NCBI GenBank assembly: GCA_016712285.1
Contig: JADJRK010000001.1
Span: 744,001 to 808,000 of the forward strand
DNA from: Planctomycetota bacterium
GTDB lineage: Bacteria > Planctomycetota > UBA8742 > UBA2392
Length of the DNA: 64,000 nt
Reading direction: 5' to 3'
This document shows positions 25,464 to 34,965 of this stretch, piece by piece. Every line of letters starts with the position of its first letter. Positions within the stretch are counted from its first letter, which is position 1. The notes beneath the pieces are model-generated. The model was not told the origin of the DNA. It saw nothing but the letters and a program-made list of their open reading frames with translations, and ran no database searches. A program made the position numbers and the translations under genes.

Positions 25464-27376
25464 TCTGAAGCTATGCCGTAGCGTTCCATCTTCTTGCGCA
25501 GCCCCAGGCGCGACAGGCCCAGCAACTCCGCGGCACGGGACTTATTCCCTTTGGTACGCTCAATGGCTTCAACGATCTTTCGTTTTTCGACATTCTCGAC
25601 GACATCTTTCAGCGAGGTGCCGGTTTCTGACATCGATTCTTCCTCGGCCACCTGGCGCAGGTGCGGGCTTAGCTGGGCTGCGTCAACTTTCTTGCCGTCG
25701 GACAGGGCGACGATCTTCTTGACCTCGTTCTCAAGCTCGCGCACGTTGCCCGGCCAATGGTAGCTGAGCATCGCGCGCAGGACGCCCCGGTCCATCTTGA
25801 GTTGCGCATGGCCCGACTCGCGCGCCGCCACCTTGAAGAAGTGGTCGACCATGACGGGGATGTCTTCTTTGCGTTCGCGCAACGCCGGCAGCCGGATCGT
25901 CACAACGTTAATGCGAAAGAACAGGTCCTGTCGGAACGCCCCTTTGCGCACCTGTTCAGCCAAGTCCCGATTGGTCGCGCACACCAGCCGGAAGTCGACC
26001 TTCTTGCTGACCTTGCCGCCGATGGGCCGAATCTCGCCCTCTTCGATCACGCGCAAAAGCTTGGCCTGCATTGCGGGGCTGATCTCGCCGATTTCGTCGA
26101 GGAAAATCGTGCCGCCATCGGCATGGCCGAACAATCCGACTTTGTCGCGGTCAGCGCCAGTGAACGCGCCCTTCACGTACCCGAACAGCTCGCTCTCGAA
26201 CAGCGTGTCGGGCAGGGCGGCGCAGTTCTCAGCCACGAAGCGGCCGGTCTTTGCGCGGCTTGAATTGAAGTGCAGCGCCCGCGCGATCAACTCTTTGCCG
26301 GTGCCCGGTTCGCCCAGGATCAGCACGGGCACGGGCAGGTCCGTGACCTTGTCGAGCATGCGAAACACTTCCTGCATGCTGCTGCTGGCACCGATGATGT
26401 TGCTGTAATCGTGGGACCACTTTTTGTCCGGCTCGCGGGATTCGGCCTCAATACGCAGTGCCGTCAGCTCTGCGGTCTGCAGGTCGAGCTTGGCTTCCAG
26501 CTCGCGGCGCACACCTTCAAGTTCGTTTTCAAAGTTGGCGATCTTGGCCGCCAGCGCGTCTTCGTTGGCGCGACTCAGCGCGGCGCCGGCCGCGACTGAC
26601 ACCACATGCGCGGCGTGCTCAAGCAAGGCCACCTGTGTTTCCGTGAATTCAGATTCTTTCGACTCGCGCTCGACGTACAGCACGCCGGCCAGTCGTTCGC
26701 CGGCTTTCAGCGGCAGGTACACACACGGCGGCACCGTCGCGCCACGGGGTTTGACTTGCGTGCGCGCCCGCGGGCTGAGCAGTTTGTTGGCGTTGTTCTG
26801 GAAGTTGGGCGGCAGTTCGTTTTCCGGCGTGCCGCTGATGAAGTTAAAGAAACCCCGGGGGCGTGCCTCGCCGCGTTCGTCGGCAACACACACCGCAACC
26901 CGCACACCCGGCAGCAACTGGCCGGTAAAGCGCGCAGCCGCGTAGTACAGCGACTTGGGCGTGTCTTCTTCGGCGGGTTTGGCGAACGCCTGGAATGCCT
27001 CAAGAATACCGACGGCTACGGGCTCGGCGGTCGGCAGCGCGCTTTCAGGTATGGCTTCGATGGCATTCTTGGTTTCAAAGGCCGACGATTCTTCCGAGAA
27101 CAACGAGATGCGCGCCGTGCCGATCTGGAATGTCTCGCCGAACTGGATGGACTCTTCAAGCACGGGTTCGCCGTGCAGAAACGTGCCGTTGCGCGACTTC
27201 AGGTCGCGCAGCACCCAGCTTTTGTCGGGCTGTTGCTCAAGCAGGCAATGGTGGCGGCTGGCCTTTTCGTCGGCCAGCATGACGGTGTTGTCGGGCGCGC
27301 GGCCGATGGTGATGGCGCGGCCTGCGATGGGGTAACGGCTTGTGTTTCCCTTCTCATCGACAACAAGGAACGGCAT
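25460..27376 (-). CDS. FHA-GAF sigma-54-dependent transcriptional activator (Fis family)
   Basis: This 638-residue regulator has three parts. An N-terminal FHA domain (about 1-90) has GRAPDN, ASRHH and SRNGTFLHG, which bind phosphothreonine. A GAF-like sensory domain (about 130-280) and a coiled-coil linker follow. The sigma-54 AAA domain has LGEPGTGKE (Walker A, about 355), GAFTGA (the sigma-54 contact loop, intact) and FLDEIGE (Walker B). A Fis-type helix-turn-helix (ERTKGNKSRAAELLGLSR) ends the protein. The FHA domain implies input from a Ser/Thr kinase, none of which lies nearby. It is translationally coupled to the next gene. Confidence 0.95.
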   Translation of the reverse strand: MPFLVVDEKGNTSRYPIAGRAITIGRAPDNTVMLADEKASRHHCLLEQQPDKSWVLRDLKSRNGTFLHGEPVLEESIQFGETFQIGTARISLFSEESSAFETKNAIEAIPESALPTAEPVAVGILEAFQAFAKPAEEDTPKSLYYAAARFTGQLLPGVRVAVCVADERGEARPRGFFNFISGTPENELPPNFQNNANKLLSPRARTQVKPRGATVPPCVYLPLKAGERLAGVLYVERESKESEFTETQVALLEHAAHVVSVAAGAALSRANEDALAAKIANFENELEGVRRELEAKLDLQTAELTALRIEAESREPDKKWSHDYSNIIGASSSMQEVFRMLDKVTDLPVPVLILGEPGTGKELIARALHFNSSRAKTGRFVAENCAALPDTLFESELFGYVKGAFTGADRDKVGLFGHADGGTIFLDEIGEISPAMQAKLLRVIEEGEIRPIGGKVSKKVDFRLVCATNRDLAEQVRKGAFRQDLFFRINVVTIRLPALRERKEDIPVMVDHFFKVAARESGHAQLKMDRGVLRAMLSYHWPGNVRELENEVKKIVALSDGKKVDAAQLSPHLRQVAEEESMSETGTSLKDVVENVEKRKIVEAIERTKGNKSRAAELLGLSRLGLRKKMERYGIASD

Positions 27377-27392
27377 GCGGTAACGCGTCCTC

Positions 27393-27409
27393 CACTGTGG
27401 CGTACAGTG
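27393..27409. promoter_or_regulatory. Inverted repeat upstream of the FHA-sigma-54 regulator
   Basis: CACTGT and ACAGTG form a 6-bp inverted repeat separated by 5 bp, 17-33 bp upstream of the regulator ATG. It could be an operator, for example autoregulatory, but a 6-bp repeat can arise by chance. Confidence 0.25.
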
Positions 27410-27494
27410 AAGAACAAGCCATTTGCAAGGTCAATAAGCAGTGGAAACTTTGTTGCCACGTGCACGCGAGAAGGCCCGAAACATGGGCGTCGGG

Positions 27495-27857
27495 CTAAAG
27501 AATTGACCGCCCCTCCAGGGGCACCCCACAGTACATGCAGGTTACGGCGCGCTTGCCATTGACCTTGCCGCAGCTGGGGCAGTTTTGTGGTGCGGCTTCG
27601 GGCTTGAACTTGCCGTCCAGACGCCCGTCGCTGAGGTCTACTTCGTTCATCAGTTCGCGGAATTCGGGCTCGTTGAACAAGCCCTTTTTCTCGCACATCG
27701 TCAGCAGCGAGCGGATGACCAGCATTTGCCGGTCGATCAGGTCTTCCAGCCGTGCCATCGCGCTTTCCGCCTTGCGCGCAGACGATGCGGCGTCAGACGC
27801 CGCACTTTCGGCGCGACGCGAGTTGGTTGCAGACTGGCCAATCCATCCGTAGTGCAT
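27495..27857 (-). CDS. Small protein with coiled coil and C-terminal zinc ribbon
   Basis: The protein is 120 residues. The N-terminal half (about 10-60) is an Ala/Arg/Ser-rich helix likely to form a coiled coil. The C-terminal half has a zinc ribbon, CPSCGKVNGK...CMYCGVPL (about 92-113). This resembles small zinc-ribbon adaptors, and no family name is certain. It is divergent from the thioredoxin-fold gene and stands in its own transcription unit. Confidence 0.65.
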   Translation of the reverse strand: MHYGWIGQSATNSRRAESAASDAASSARKAESAMARLEDLIDRQMLVIRSLLTMCEKKGLFNEPEFRELMNEVDLSDGRLDGKFKPEAAPQNCPSCGKVNGKRAVTCMYCGVPLEGRSIL

Positions 27858-28017
27858 GAGAGCCTCCCAAGAGAACTATACCCCCGCGTGGTCCTCAACG
27901 CCGTTGCAAGTTGCGGTGGGATTTGGAATTGGGCACGCCAACCTCCCGGCTCGCAGATTTCCTGCGGTTCTGCCGGTCCTCCGATGTAGCCTGCGCAGAC
28001 CCAGACTGGAGAATCGT

Positions 28018-29022
28018 ATGCGCCTGCTGACTTGTGTGCTGTTGCTGGTGGCTTGTCTTCCGCTTGCGGCCGAGCCGCTGAAAGTCGGCGATGAAGCCGC
28101 CGACTTCGCGCCCGGCAACTGGCTCAACCCGCCGACGTTCACCAGCTTTGCTGAGCTGCGCGGCGACGTGATCCTGCTGAAAACATGGGGCATCAACAAC
28201 GCCGAGTGCGTCAAGCAACTGCCCGAGATGAACGAGTACCACAAGAAGCCCGGCCTTCACGTCGTGTCGCTGTACACCGAGGTTCACAAGTTCGAAGACC
28301 TCGAGGCCGCGGTCACCAAGCACAAGATCGAGTACCCGATCGCGCTCGACAGCTTCTGGCCCGCGGGCTACCCGGGCGACGTGGTGCCGAACGTCTGGAT
28401 CATCGGCACCGACGGCAAGGTCAAGTTCATCGGCACCGACTTCAAGGCCGCGCTGGACGAAGAACTCGCCAAGTTGAAGTACCCGGGCCTGGGCAAAGAC
28501 ACCGTCGCCAAGGGCGCCGAAGCCGCAGCCGCGTTGTTCGTGCAGGGTAAGTATGCCGACGCATACAAGGCCGCCGAAGCGATCATGGACGACGCAGCAA
28601 CCGACGACGCCGACTGGATCACCAAACGCATTGACGAGCGCGTGAAGGCGCTGGCCAATCGCGCAGAAACTGCCGAGGCAGAGCGCCGCTACGACATCGC
28701 CAAGGCAGCATGGAAAGAGCTGGCGCGCTACGCCGGCATGGAAGACGCAGCCCAGGCCGCAGAACGCCTGAAGAAGCTGAATGAAAGCGCCGAAGTCAAG
28801 AAAGAGCAGACAGCAAGGCGCGAGTTGATCAAGCTGCAATACGTGCTGGCAATGGCATTCCGCAAGATCAACAAAGATGACGCAGCCGAGCTGAAGAAGT
28901 TCCGCGAGCGCTCGATGAACGACTACCAGAAGTTCGCCGACAAGCACAAAGGCACAGCCGCCGGCGACATAGCGCTCGAACGCGTGGAGGACTTCAAGGC
29001 GCTACTGGAAGAGTCCGAGTAG
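28018..29022 (+). CDS. Periplasmic thioredoxin-fold (TlpA-like) protein lacking the CxxC pair
   Basis: The protein is 334 residues from the ATG at 28018, with a GGAGA site. The signal peptide is MRLLTCVLLLVACLPLAA. A TlpA/AhpC-like thioredoxin domain follows (about 20-150), with VGDEAADFAPGNWL and the cis-Pro in VVPNVWIIG. The active-site region reads KTWGINNAECVKQLP, where WxxxCxxC is expected. Only the second cysteine remains, so it probably lacks normal disulfide exchange. The C-terminal half (about 160-334) is helical and TPR-like, rich in Ala/Glu/Lys. A scaffold or peroxiredoxin-like role is possible. Start, signal and fold are clear; function is inferred. Confidence 0.8.
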   Translation: MRLLTCVLLLVACLPLAAEPLKVGDEAADFAPGNWLNPPTFTSFAELRGDVILLKTWGINNAECVKQLPEMNEYHKKPGLHVVSLYTEVHKFEDLEAAVTKHKIEYPIALDSFWPAGYPGDVVPNVWIIGTDGKVKFIGTDFKAALDEELAKLKYPGLGKDTVAKGAEAAAALFVQGKYADAYKAAEAIMDDAATDDADWITKRIDERVKALANRAETAEAERRYDIAKAAWKELARYAGMEDAAQAAERLKKLNESAEVKKEQTARRELIKLQYVLAMAFRKINKDDAAELKKFRERSMNDYQKFADKHKGTAAGDIALERVEDFKALLEESE

Positions 29023-29026
29023 CGGG

Positions 29027-30301
29027 TCAGGAGTCGCGAAGCGCCACGGCTTGACCGTAGTACCTGGGCTCGATCAGGGCCCTGACGTGCACGTCGCTGT
29101 CCTCGTACTCGAGGTTCAGGATCTTGCCGTGCTGTTGCAGGTAGGCCAGCAGGCGGCCGTTGCCGGCGCTGAACGTCCAGTCCAGCTTGGTTTCGCGTTC
29201 TTCCACCACGGCTTGCACGCGGCGTTCCAGCTCGGTCAGCCCTACGCCCGACTTGGCCGACACCTTCACGTGCTCGACGTACATGTTCTGCAAATGGGTG
29301 ACCTGCGGCTGGTCGCGCACAAGGTCGATCTTGTTGAACACCATCAGCGTGCGCTTGTCGCCGGCGCCAATGTCCTTCAGCACGCCGTTGACGGCTTCCA
29401 CCATTTCCACCGCGCTGATATGGCTGGCGTCCACCACGTGCAGCAGCAGGTCGGCTTGCAGCACTTCTTCCAGCGTCGCGTGAAAGCTGGCGACCAGCCT
29501 GTGCGGCAGGTTGCGAATGAAGCCTACGGTGTCGCTGAGCAGCACCTTGTGGTCCGGCAGTTTCCAGACGCAGGTGCGGGTATCCAGCGTGGCGAACAGC
29601 TTGTCTTCGGCCAGCACGCCTTCTTGGGTCAGCGCGTTCATCAGCGTGCTTTTGCCGGCGTTGGTGTAGCCGACAATCGCGACCTGGAACAGTTCGTTGC
29701 GGCGCTCGACTTCGATGTGGCGACGTCGGCTGATCTGCTCAAGTTCGGCTTTCAGGGCGCTGATGCGGTCGCGCAGCAGGCGGCGGTCAGTCTCAATCTG
29801 CCGCTCGCCGGCGCCGCCGACGGCGCCCAGGCTGCCGCGCTGGCGTTCAAGGTGCGTCCACAGGTTCTTCAGGCGGGGCAGTTCGTACTCGGCTTGTGCC
29901 AGTTGCACCTGCACTTTGGCCTGGCGGGTGCGTGTGTGCTGGCCGAAGATGGTCAAAATCAGCTCTGTGCGGTCAAGCACACTGACCTTGATCTCTTCCT
30001 CGAGGGCATCCTGCTGGTTCGGGCGCAGTTCGTTGTCGAAGACGACCAGTTTGGCGCCGGTTTCCAGCACCAGGTCGGCCACTTCGACCACTTTGCCTTT
30101 GCCGATGTACGTGCGCGGGCTGATCTTCTGCACGTTCTGGTACACCTTGCCCACGACCTGCAGGCCGGCGGTCTCGGCCAATGCTTCAAGCTCGTCGAGC
30201 GGGTCATGGCCGAAGGGTTCGTCGCTTTGCAGGACTGCACTGACCAGTACAGCCGGCAGGGCGTCGTACTTGAGGTTGTCTAGGATGGTTCTGTCAGTCA
30301 T
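29027..30301 (-). CDS. hflX: GTPase HflX
   Basis: The protein is 424 residues from the ATG at 30301. HflX is a ribosome-associated GTPase that splits stalled or hibernating 70S ribosomes. The N-terminal HflX domain carries PRTYIGKGKVVEV and FDNELRPNQQ, and the hallmark linker GGAGERQIETDRRLLRDRI is present. The G domain has GYTNAGKST (G1), DTVGFIRNLP (G3) and NKIDL (G4), followed by a short C-terminal domain. It converges with the thioredoxin-fold gene, 4 bp apart, and diverges from the PilM-like gene. Confidence 0.96.
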   Translation of the reverse strand: MTDRTILDNLKYDALPAVLVSAVLQSDEPFGHDPLDELEALAETAGLQVVGKVYQNVQKISPRTYIGKGKVVEVADLVLETGAKLVVFDNELRPNQQDALEEEIKVSVLDRTELILTIFGQHTRTRQAKVQVQLAQAEYELPRLKNLWTHLERQRGSLGAVGGAGERQIETDRRLLRDRISALKAELEQISRRRHIEVERRNELFQVAIVGYTNAGKSTLMNALTQEGVLAEDKLFATLDTRTCVWKLPDHKVLLSDTVGFIRNLPHRLVASFHATLEEVLQADLLLHVVDASHISAVEMVEAVNGVLKDIGAGDKRTLMVFNKIDLVRDQPQVTHLQNMYVEHVKVSAKSGVGLTELERRVQAVVEERETKLDWTFSAGNGRLLAYLQQHGKILNLEYEDSDVHVRALIEPRYYGQAVALRDS

Positions 30302-30467
30302 GGAAAGGGTCCAGTCAGTGCAGCATAACGCGGCAAGGTTGCATGCGGATACCGGAATCAGGGAAATGAGTCCAGCGCCGGATACCCCAAAACCGGCACC
30401 GAATTCCGCCAACACATCGGTCGAACCAAGCGTATAAACCGAAAGCGTTGCGCCCGGAGGAAACAGA

Positions 30468-32360
30468 GTGGCCATAGCCATTTACATCGAGTACCCGCGC
30501 ATTTCTGCCATGGAGATCACGGGCAGCAAGCGCCACCCGCACATCAAGAACGTGTGGGTCGGCACCATGGCCGATGCGCGCAACGAGGACGGTACGCCGG
30601 TGGCTGACCGGCAAGCCTGGCTGAACGTGCAGGTCGGCGAGTTCGTGAAACAGAACAAGCTTGGCGGCAAGGTGTACCTCGTCGTCGGGCCCGAGGGCAT
30701 GCGCTATCGCGACATTCACCTGGCGTTTACCGACAAGCGCCAGATCGGGCGAGTGTTGCCGTTCCAGGTCGAGGCTGTCATCCCCAACGTCCCGATTGAA
30801 GACATGGCGCTTGGCTACAACGTGCTGCGCAGCGAGGGTGAGAGTTCGCACCTGCTGGTGCATGCCGCTGACAAAGAGTATGTGCGTTCGCGCATCACGG
30901 CCCTTGAGGCCGCCGGCCTGGTGGTCGAGGGTGCAGACAGTCATCTGTCCGGCACCATGAACCTGGGGCTGATGCATCCCGAGTTGGGCGCGGACAAGCC
31001 GCCTGCCCTGTGGTTGGACTTCGCCGGCACGATTGCCACGGTGTCCGAGGTGCACGAAGGCGAAGAGTACGCGGCCCGCGTGTTCCTCAGCCCGTATCTG
31101 TCCGGCGCCCACGGCGGCACCGCAGGGGCGGCCGACGCCAAAGAAGCCGCACGCAAGGCGCAGGCCGAAGCCGAGGCGCGAGCCCGCGAGTTTGCGGGCA
31201 GCACAGATTCGGTAAAGCTGCCCGAAGCCGAAAGCGTGAATATCGGCGAGCAGGAAGTGGCTGAGCGCATCAAGCACATGAGCCGCGATGAACTGCTGAA
31301 GTTCCTGAACCGCGTGGCAGTCGAGGCGCGGCGCACCATCCTGATGAGCAACCCGATCGCCGAGCCGACGCGGCTTGTGATCTCGGGGCTTGGTGGCGCC
31401 GGCGAGCAACTGGCGCAGCTGCTCGGCAACGAACTGGCCATCACAGATTGCATTGCCATTGACCTGCTGCACACGATCAACACCGGCAAAGATGGCAAAG
31501 CCGGCGTGTCGTTGCCGGATGCCGGGGAAATGAGCTATCTGGCGGGCATCGCGCTCAAGGGTGTCGGGCCGGACTACACACACATCAACTTCCGATACGG
31601 TGACCTGGCGCCGGGCACGCTGTTCGACTACGCCAAGACGCCGCTGGCGTTCACGGCCACGCTGGTGCTGCTGTTCTCGGGCATTCTGTTCCTGATGAGC
31701 TGGACCCATAAGCGCCAGTACGAACGCGGCATCTACGACCTGCGCGACCGTGAACAGGGGCCGGAGTACTTCTTCAAGAAGGCCTACGCCTACGCTCCGA
31801 CTGACAAGACCAAGTTCGACAAGGACCAGGAAAAGAACCGGTCGTACTCGGTCATCGAGGACGACCCCGCGCAGGAAATCACCAACGCCCACAAGAAGCT
31901 GCAGGAGCACCAGAAGTTCCTGATGGGCGAAACCACAGACAACTATCTGCGCCCGCACCATGCCGACCAGATTCTGGTCGAGGTGTTCAAGGCCATCCAG
32001 GCGGCTGGGCCGAGCTATGACTTCACGCTGCTGAACCTGAACATCTCGGGCACCAGCGTGACGGTTGACTTCTTTTCGTCGCTCACGGAAGACCAGAAAG
32101 AGCGCGACAAGATGGTCAAAGACAAGAAGCTCGCCCCAGAGTTCAAAGACCTGGCCGAAGTTGACCGCGTGCTTGCGGCGTTCCGCGCGCTTGCAATCGC
32201 GCACCCGAACTGGTTTGAGGGTGACCCACGCCAGGAACCGCCCGGCAAGCCTGTGGACGGCCCGCAGGGCCGGCAGGCACGCCAGGTGAAGATTTCCCTG
32301 ACACTGAAAAAGCCGACACCGCCAAAGACCACCGCTGCGCCCAAGGGAGAGAAAAAGTAA
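30468..32360 (+). CDS. PilM/GspL-like actin-fold protein fused to a membrane helix and periplasmic domain
   Basis: The protein is 630 residues from a GTG with a GGAGG site 7 nt upstream. The N-terminal about 390 residues look like a PilM/GspL actin-like fold: AIAIYIEYPRISAMEI, like the PilM start with its self-interaction motif, then repeated Leu/Val strands. One membrane helix (about 395-415, LAFTATLVLLFSGILFLMSW) leads to a periplasmic C-terminal region (about 420-630) like PilN or GspL. Such fusions link the cytoplasmic ATPase to the inner-membrane platform of a pilus or type II secretion system. Family assignment rests on topology and weak motif similarity. Confidence 0.6.
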   Translation: MAIAIYIEYPRISAMEITGSKRHPHIKNVWVGTMADARNEDGTPVADRQAWLNVQVGEFVKQNKLGGKVYLVVGPEGMRYRDIHLAFTDKRQIGRVLPFQVEAVIPNVPIEDMALGYNVLRSEGESSHLLVHAADKEYVRSRITALEAAGLVVEGADSHLSGTMNLGLMHPELGADKPPALWLDFAGTIATVSEVHEGEEYAARVFLSPYLSGAHGGTAGAADAKEAARKAQAEAEARAREFAGSTDSVKLPEAESVNIGEQEVAERIKHMSRDELLKFLNRVAVEARRTILMSNPIAEPTRLVISGLGGAGEQLAQLLGNELAITDCIAIDLLHTINTGKDGKAGVSLPDAGEMSYLAGIALKGVGPDYTHINFRYGDLAPGTLFDYAKTPLAFTATLVLLFSGILFLMSWTHKRQYERGIYDLRDREQGPEYFFKKAYAYAPTDKTKFDKDQEKNRSYSVIEDDPAQEITNAHKKLQEHQKFLMGETTDNYLRPHHADQILVEVFKAIQAAGPSYDFTLLNLNISGTSVTVDFFSSLTEDQKERDKMVKDKKLAPEFKDLAEVDRVLAAFRALAIAHPNWFEGDPRQEPPGKPVDGPQGRQARQVKISLTLKKPTPPKTTAAPKGEKK

Positions 32361-32947
32361 TGCCCGAGCAGGAAGGCAGCAAAGCCATGTCGATCTACAT
32401 CGTGGCGTGCTTCGCGCTGGCGATGGTTGCCTTGATTGGCTACAAATTCACCAACGACCAGCGCGATACCTTGTCAGGTGATTACGTGGCGGCGGCGGGC
32501 AAGTTCGCGGACATCAGCGTTGCCTACTCGCCCAACATCGGCGACTACTACTACAAAGTGAAGCAGGAGATCATCAAGCCGCCCGATCGCGAGATGATGA
32601 ACAACACGCACGTCACCATGCGTTCGATCGCGGCTGAATTGAACATCCAGGAGACTGACAACCGCTTCAACGTGACGCCCGGCCGGGGCGAGACCAAGAA
32701 GGTCGGCAAAGAGCGCTATCTTGAGTACAAGTGCAAGGTCACGCTGGATTCGGTGACGCAGACGGAGTGGATGGCCTTTCTGCAGAACGCGCTGCAGGCG
32801 ACGGACAAGTACGCCGTGACCCAGTCGATCAGCATTCAGCGCAAGCAGAGCACCTTCGGCAAGGTTGACATCGTGAAGGGTAACGACCTCTCGCAGTGGA
32901 AGGTCACAATCGAGTTCGTCTGGTTCGGACCGGAGCGGGCGACCTAG
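32360..32947 (+). CDS. PilO/GspM-like inner-membrane protein
   Basis: This 195-residue single-pass protein has an N-terminal cytoplasmic stretch, a membrane helix (about 17-35, IYIVACFALAMVALIGY) and a periplasmic domain with mixed alpha/beta character, typical of PilO or GspM. It overlaps the PilM/GspL-like gene by one base (TAATG), so the two are coupled and probably assemble together. An ATG at residue 10, just before the helix, is a possible alternative start. The GspF/PilC-family gene near 20 kb could belong to the same machine. Confidence 0.55.
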   Translation: MPEQEGSKAMSIYIVACFALAMVALIGYKFTNDQRDTLSGDYVAAAGKFADISVAYSPNIGDYYYKVKQEIIKPPDREMMNNTHVTMRSIAAELNIQETDNRFNVTPGRGETKKVGKERYLEYKCKVTLDSVTQTEWMAFLQNALQATDKYAVTQSISIQRKQSTFGKVDIVKGNDLSQWKVTIEFVWFGPERAT

Positions 32948-32950
32948 GCC

Positions 32951-34357
32951 CTACTTCGACAGGTCGCGGATGCGGACCTTCTGGCCCTCGCGCAGCAGCG
33001 TCTGCCCGCGCACTACTATCAGGTCGCCTTCTTTGACTTCCGGCGCGGGTGGCCGCCCCTTGCCTGCGCCCTTCTCGGCACCGCCATCCGGTTTCGGCTT
33101 GCGTGCGGGGCCTTTCAGCTCAATGGCGCCTTCGCTGGAAATGCCGCGACGGTTGCTGATGTCCATGGCACGCGCAACGCCTGTTTCGGGCGCGTCCTTA
33201 TCGGGCGTAACGACCCAGATCATCTCGGTATCGCCGACCACGGCTGCACCGGGGATCAGCAGTGCGTTCTCGATGTGCTCAGTGGCAATGCGCGCATCGA
33301 CCCACATGCCCGGACGAAGCGAAAGGCTGCCCGAGCCCTGCACAGTGGTCAACACAGCCTTGCGCGAGTCACGATCGAGCTGGTTCAGCAGCGGCGCGTG
33401 CAGTTTCTCGTCCACGCTGCCGGGCTGGATCACACGCACCGTCACCACCACCATGCCGCGGGCCTGGTCAACCGTGGGCGAGATGCGGTCGACGTAACCC
33501 AGAAAGCGACCCTGCGGAAACGCGGTGATCGAAAGCAGCGCGGCCTGCGCGCTTTCGATACGTACCTTGTCGTCGAGCGCAAGCACGCTGATACCGGGCG
33601 TGCGTGTGGGTTCGCGCAGTGCCGACAGGCGCGCCTCAGCCACGTCGAGCTTGACCTCAAGCACCGAAAAGTCGGCAATCCGGAACACCAGGGCGTTGCC
33701 GCTGACCAGTTCATTGGCGCGCAAGTTGCGCTCCGTGATCACTCCGCTGATGGGCGCCAGGATGCTGGTATGGCTCAGCCGCATCGCCGCCGCCGCAACT
33801 TCGCCGCGTGACTTGGTTAGCGACAGGTTGCTTGATTCAAGGGCGTTGCGGGCCTTGTCGTACTCGAGCTTGGCGGCTTCGTAGGCTTCTTTGCTGAACA
33901 GCTTCGAGGCCTCGGGGTTCTCGGGATCGAAGTACTTCTCGATGCGCTCAAGCTCAGACTTGCGCTTGGTAAGGTCGAGCTGGTTCTTGTTATGGACAAG
34001 CTCAGCTTCCTGCAACGCGATTTCTGATGCGCGCAGGCCCAGTAACAGTTCGTCTGACTTCAGGCGCGCGAGCAGTGTGCCTTGCTCGACGTAATCGCCG
34101 ACTTCGTGGTGGACCTCAATGGCCACTTCTGAAACCTGCGCGTACACGTCCGCAAGGTTGTGCGCCTCGACGCGGCCGGTGCTGCGTTCCAGTGTCGGGA
34201 TAGAGCCACGCCATGCGGGCACGACCTCGACCAGCGGGTCGCGCTTTTCTTCGTCGCCGCCTTTGCCCCAGCCGCCTTTGCCGCCGAAGTCGCCGCCGCC
34301 GCACGCTGCCGACAGAATTGCAAGTGAAGCCAACAACAGGATTGACCAACTTCTCAT
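32951..34357 (-). CDS. RND/ABC efflux periplasmic adaptor (HlyD/MFP family) lipoprotein
   Basis: The protein is 468 residues. The N-terminus MRSWSILLLASLAILSAAC is a lipoprotein signal (lipobox SAAC). A Gly/Lys-rich linker, a barrel-sandwich lipoyl-like hybrid (YAQVSEVAIEVHHEVGDYVEQGTLLARL), a coiled-coil hairpin (about 110-180) and a beta-barrel (LELKL-type VLEVKLDVAEARL) follow, the standard membrane-fusion adaptor layout. The C-terminal part has a Lys/Pro/Gly insertion. No pump is next door, so its partner lies elsewhere. It overlaps pcp by 4 bp (ATGA). Confidence 0.85.
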   Translation of the reverse strand: MRSWSILLLASLAILSAACGGGDFGGKGGWGKGGDEEKRDPLVEVVPAWRGSIPTLERSTGRVEAHNLADVYAQVSEVAIEVHHEVGDYVEQGTLLARLKSDELLLGLRASEIALQEAELVHNKNQLDLTKRKSELERIEKYFDPENPEASKLFSKEAYEAAKLEYDKARNALESSNLSLTKSRGEVAAAAMRLSHTSILAPISGVITERNLRANELVSGNALVFRIADFSVLEVKLDVAEARLSALREPTRTPGISVLALDDKVRIESAQAALLSITAFPQGRFLGYVDRISPTVDQARGMVVVTVRVIQPGSVDEKLHAPLLNQLDRDSRKAVLTTVQGSGSLSLRPGMWVDARIATEHIENALLIPGAAVVGDTEMIWVVTPDKDAPETGVARAMDISNRRGISSEGAIELKGPARKPKPDGGAEKGAGKGRPPAPEVKEGDLIVVRGQTLLREGQKVRIRDLSK

Positions 34358-34965
34358 GAGGCAATGCTTTCTGATGTGACACGCGCGATGAGTGACATCG
34401 CGTGCGCCAGTTGATCAAGCGTCAATTTCCCACCCTGTGATTCTACGGGCGGCACATGGATAAAGCCGTAAGGAATCCGCTCACGAAACGCAAGCGCACC
34501 CCTGTAAAAGAGATGATTGCACAGGTACGCCCCGGCGTCATCGGATGATTGGGCATTGAAGCCGGCAGTTTTCAGGGCGCCGATCAAGCCGGACATGGGC
34601 AGCGTGCTCTGCAACTCCGGTGGCGAGCCGTCATCAATGGCAATGGCAGCTCGTACGATGCCTGCGTTGTCGGGTTTTCCTGCACCGTCGCGGTTGCGCG
34701 CCGTGGTTTCAACGTAAATCACATCGGCGCCGCGGCCCTTAATGCCGCCGTGCAGGCCAAAACTCACAACGGCCTTCGGTTGGTGCTCGTGCACAGCACG
34801 GGCCAGCGCGTCGTAAGCGCCGGCGTAGGTCACCGGGATGCGCGCGAATACCACTTCAAGGCTGTCGAACAGGCCCAGGTTTTCCGCGCGCTGCAACGCA
34901 TCCCATGACGGGTTGGCCGACCAGTCGCCAAAGGGTTCAAATCCTGTCAGCAGGACACGGTTCAT
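34354..34965 (-). CDS. pcp: Pyrrolidone-carboxylate peptidase (pyroglutamyl peptidase I)
   Basis: This 203-residue cytosolic cysteine peptidase removes N-terminal pyroglutamate. It shows the family start VLLTGFEPFGDW, the FGLHGG segment and the Glu region ETTARNRD. The catalytic Cys is in DDAGAYLCNHLFY and the catalytic His in GFIHVPP. Length is normal. It overlaps both neighbours by 4 bp, within a three-gene operon (lipoprotein, pcp, efflux adaptor). Confidence 0.92.
   Translation of the reverse strand: MNRVLLTGFEPFGDWSANPSWDALQRAENLGLFDSLEVVFARIPVTYAGAYDALARAVHEHQPKAVVSFGLHGGIKGRGADVIYVETTARNRDGAGKPDNAGIVRAAIAIDDGSPPELQSTLPMSGLIGALKTAGFNAQSSDDAGAYLCNHLFYRGALAFRERIPYGFIHVPPVESQGGKLTLDQLAHAMSLIARVTSESIAS

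Noticed and set aside
27474..27495. Terminator after the zinc-ribbon gene (GCCCGA / TCGGGC)
   Set aside because: The stem is only 6 bp with a 10-nt loop, and one arm touches the stop codon; too weak to call.
30315..32204. 629-codon minus-strand open frame opposite the PilM-like gene
   Set aside because: No motif or signal peptide; the plus-strand frame has a ribosome site, a membrane helix and a coupled downstream gene.
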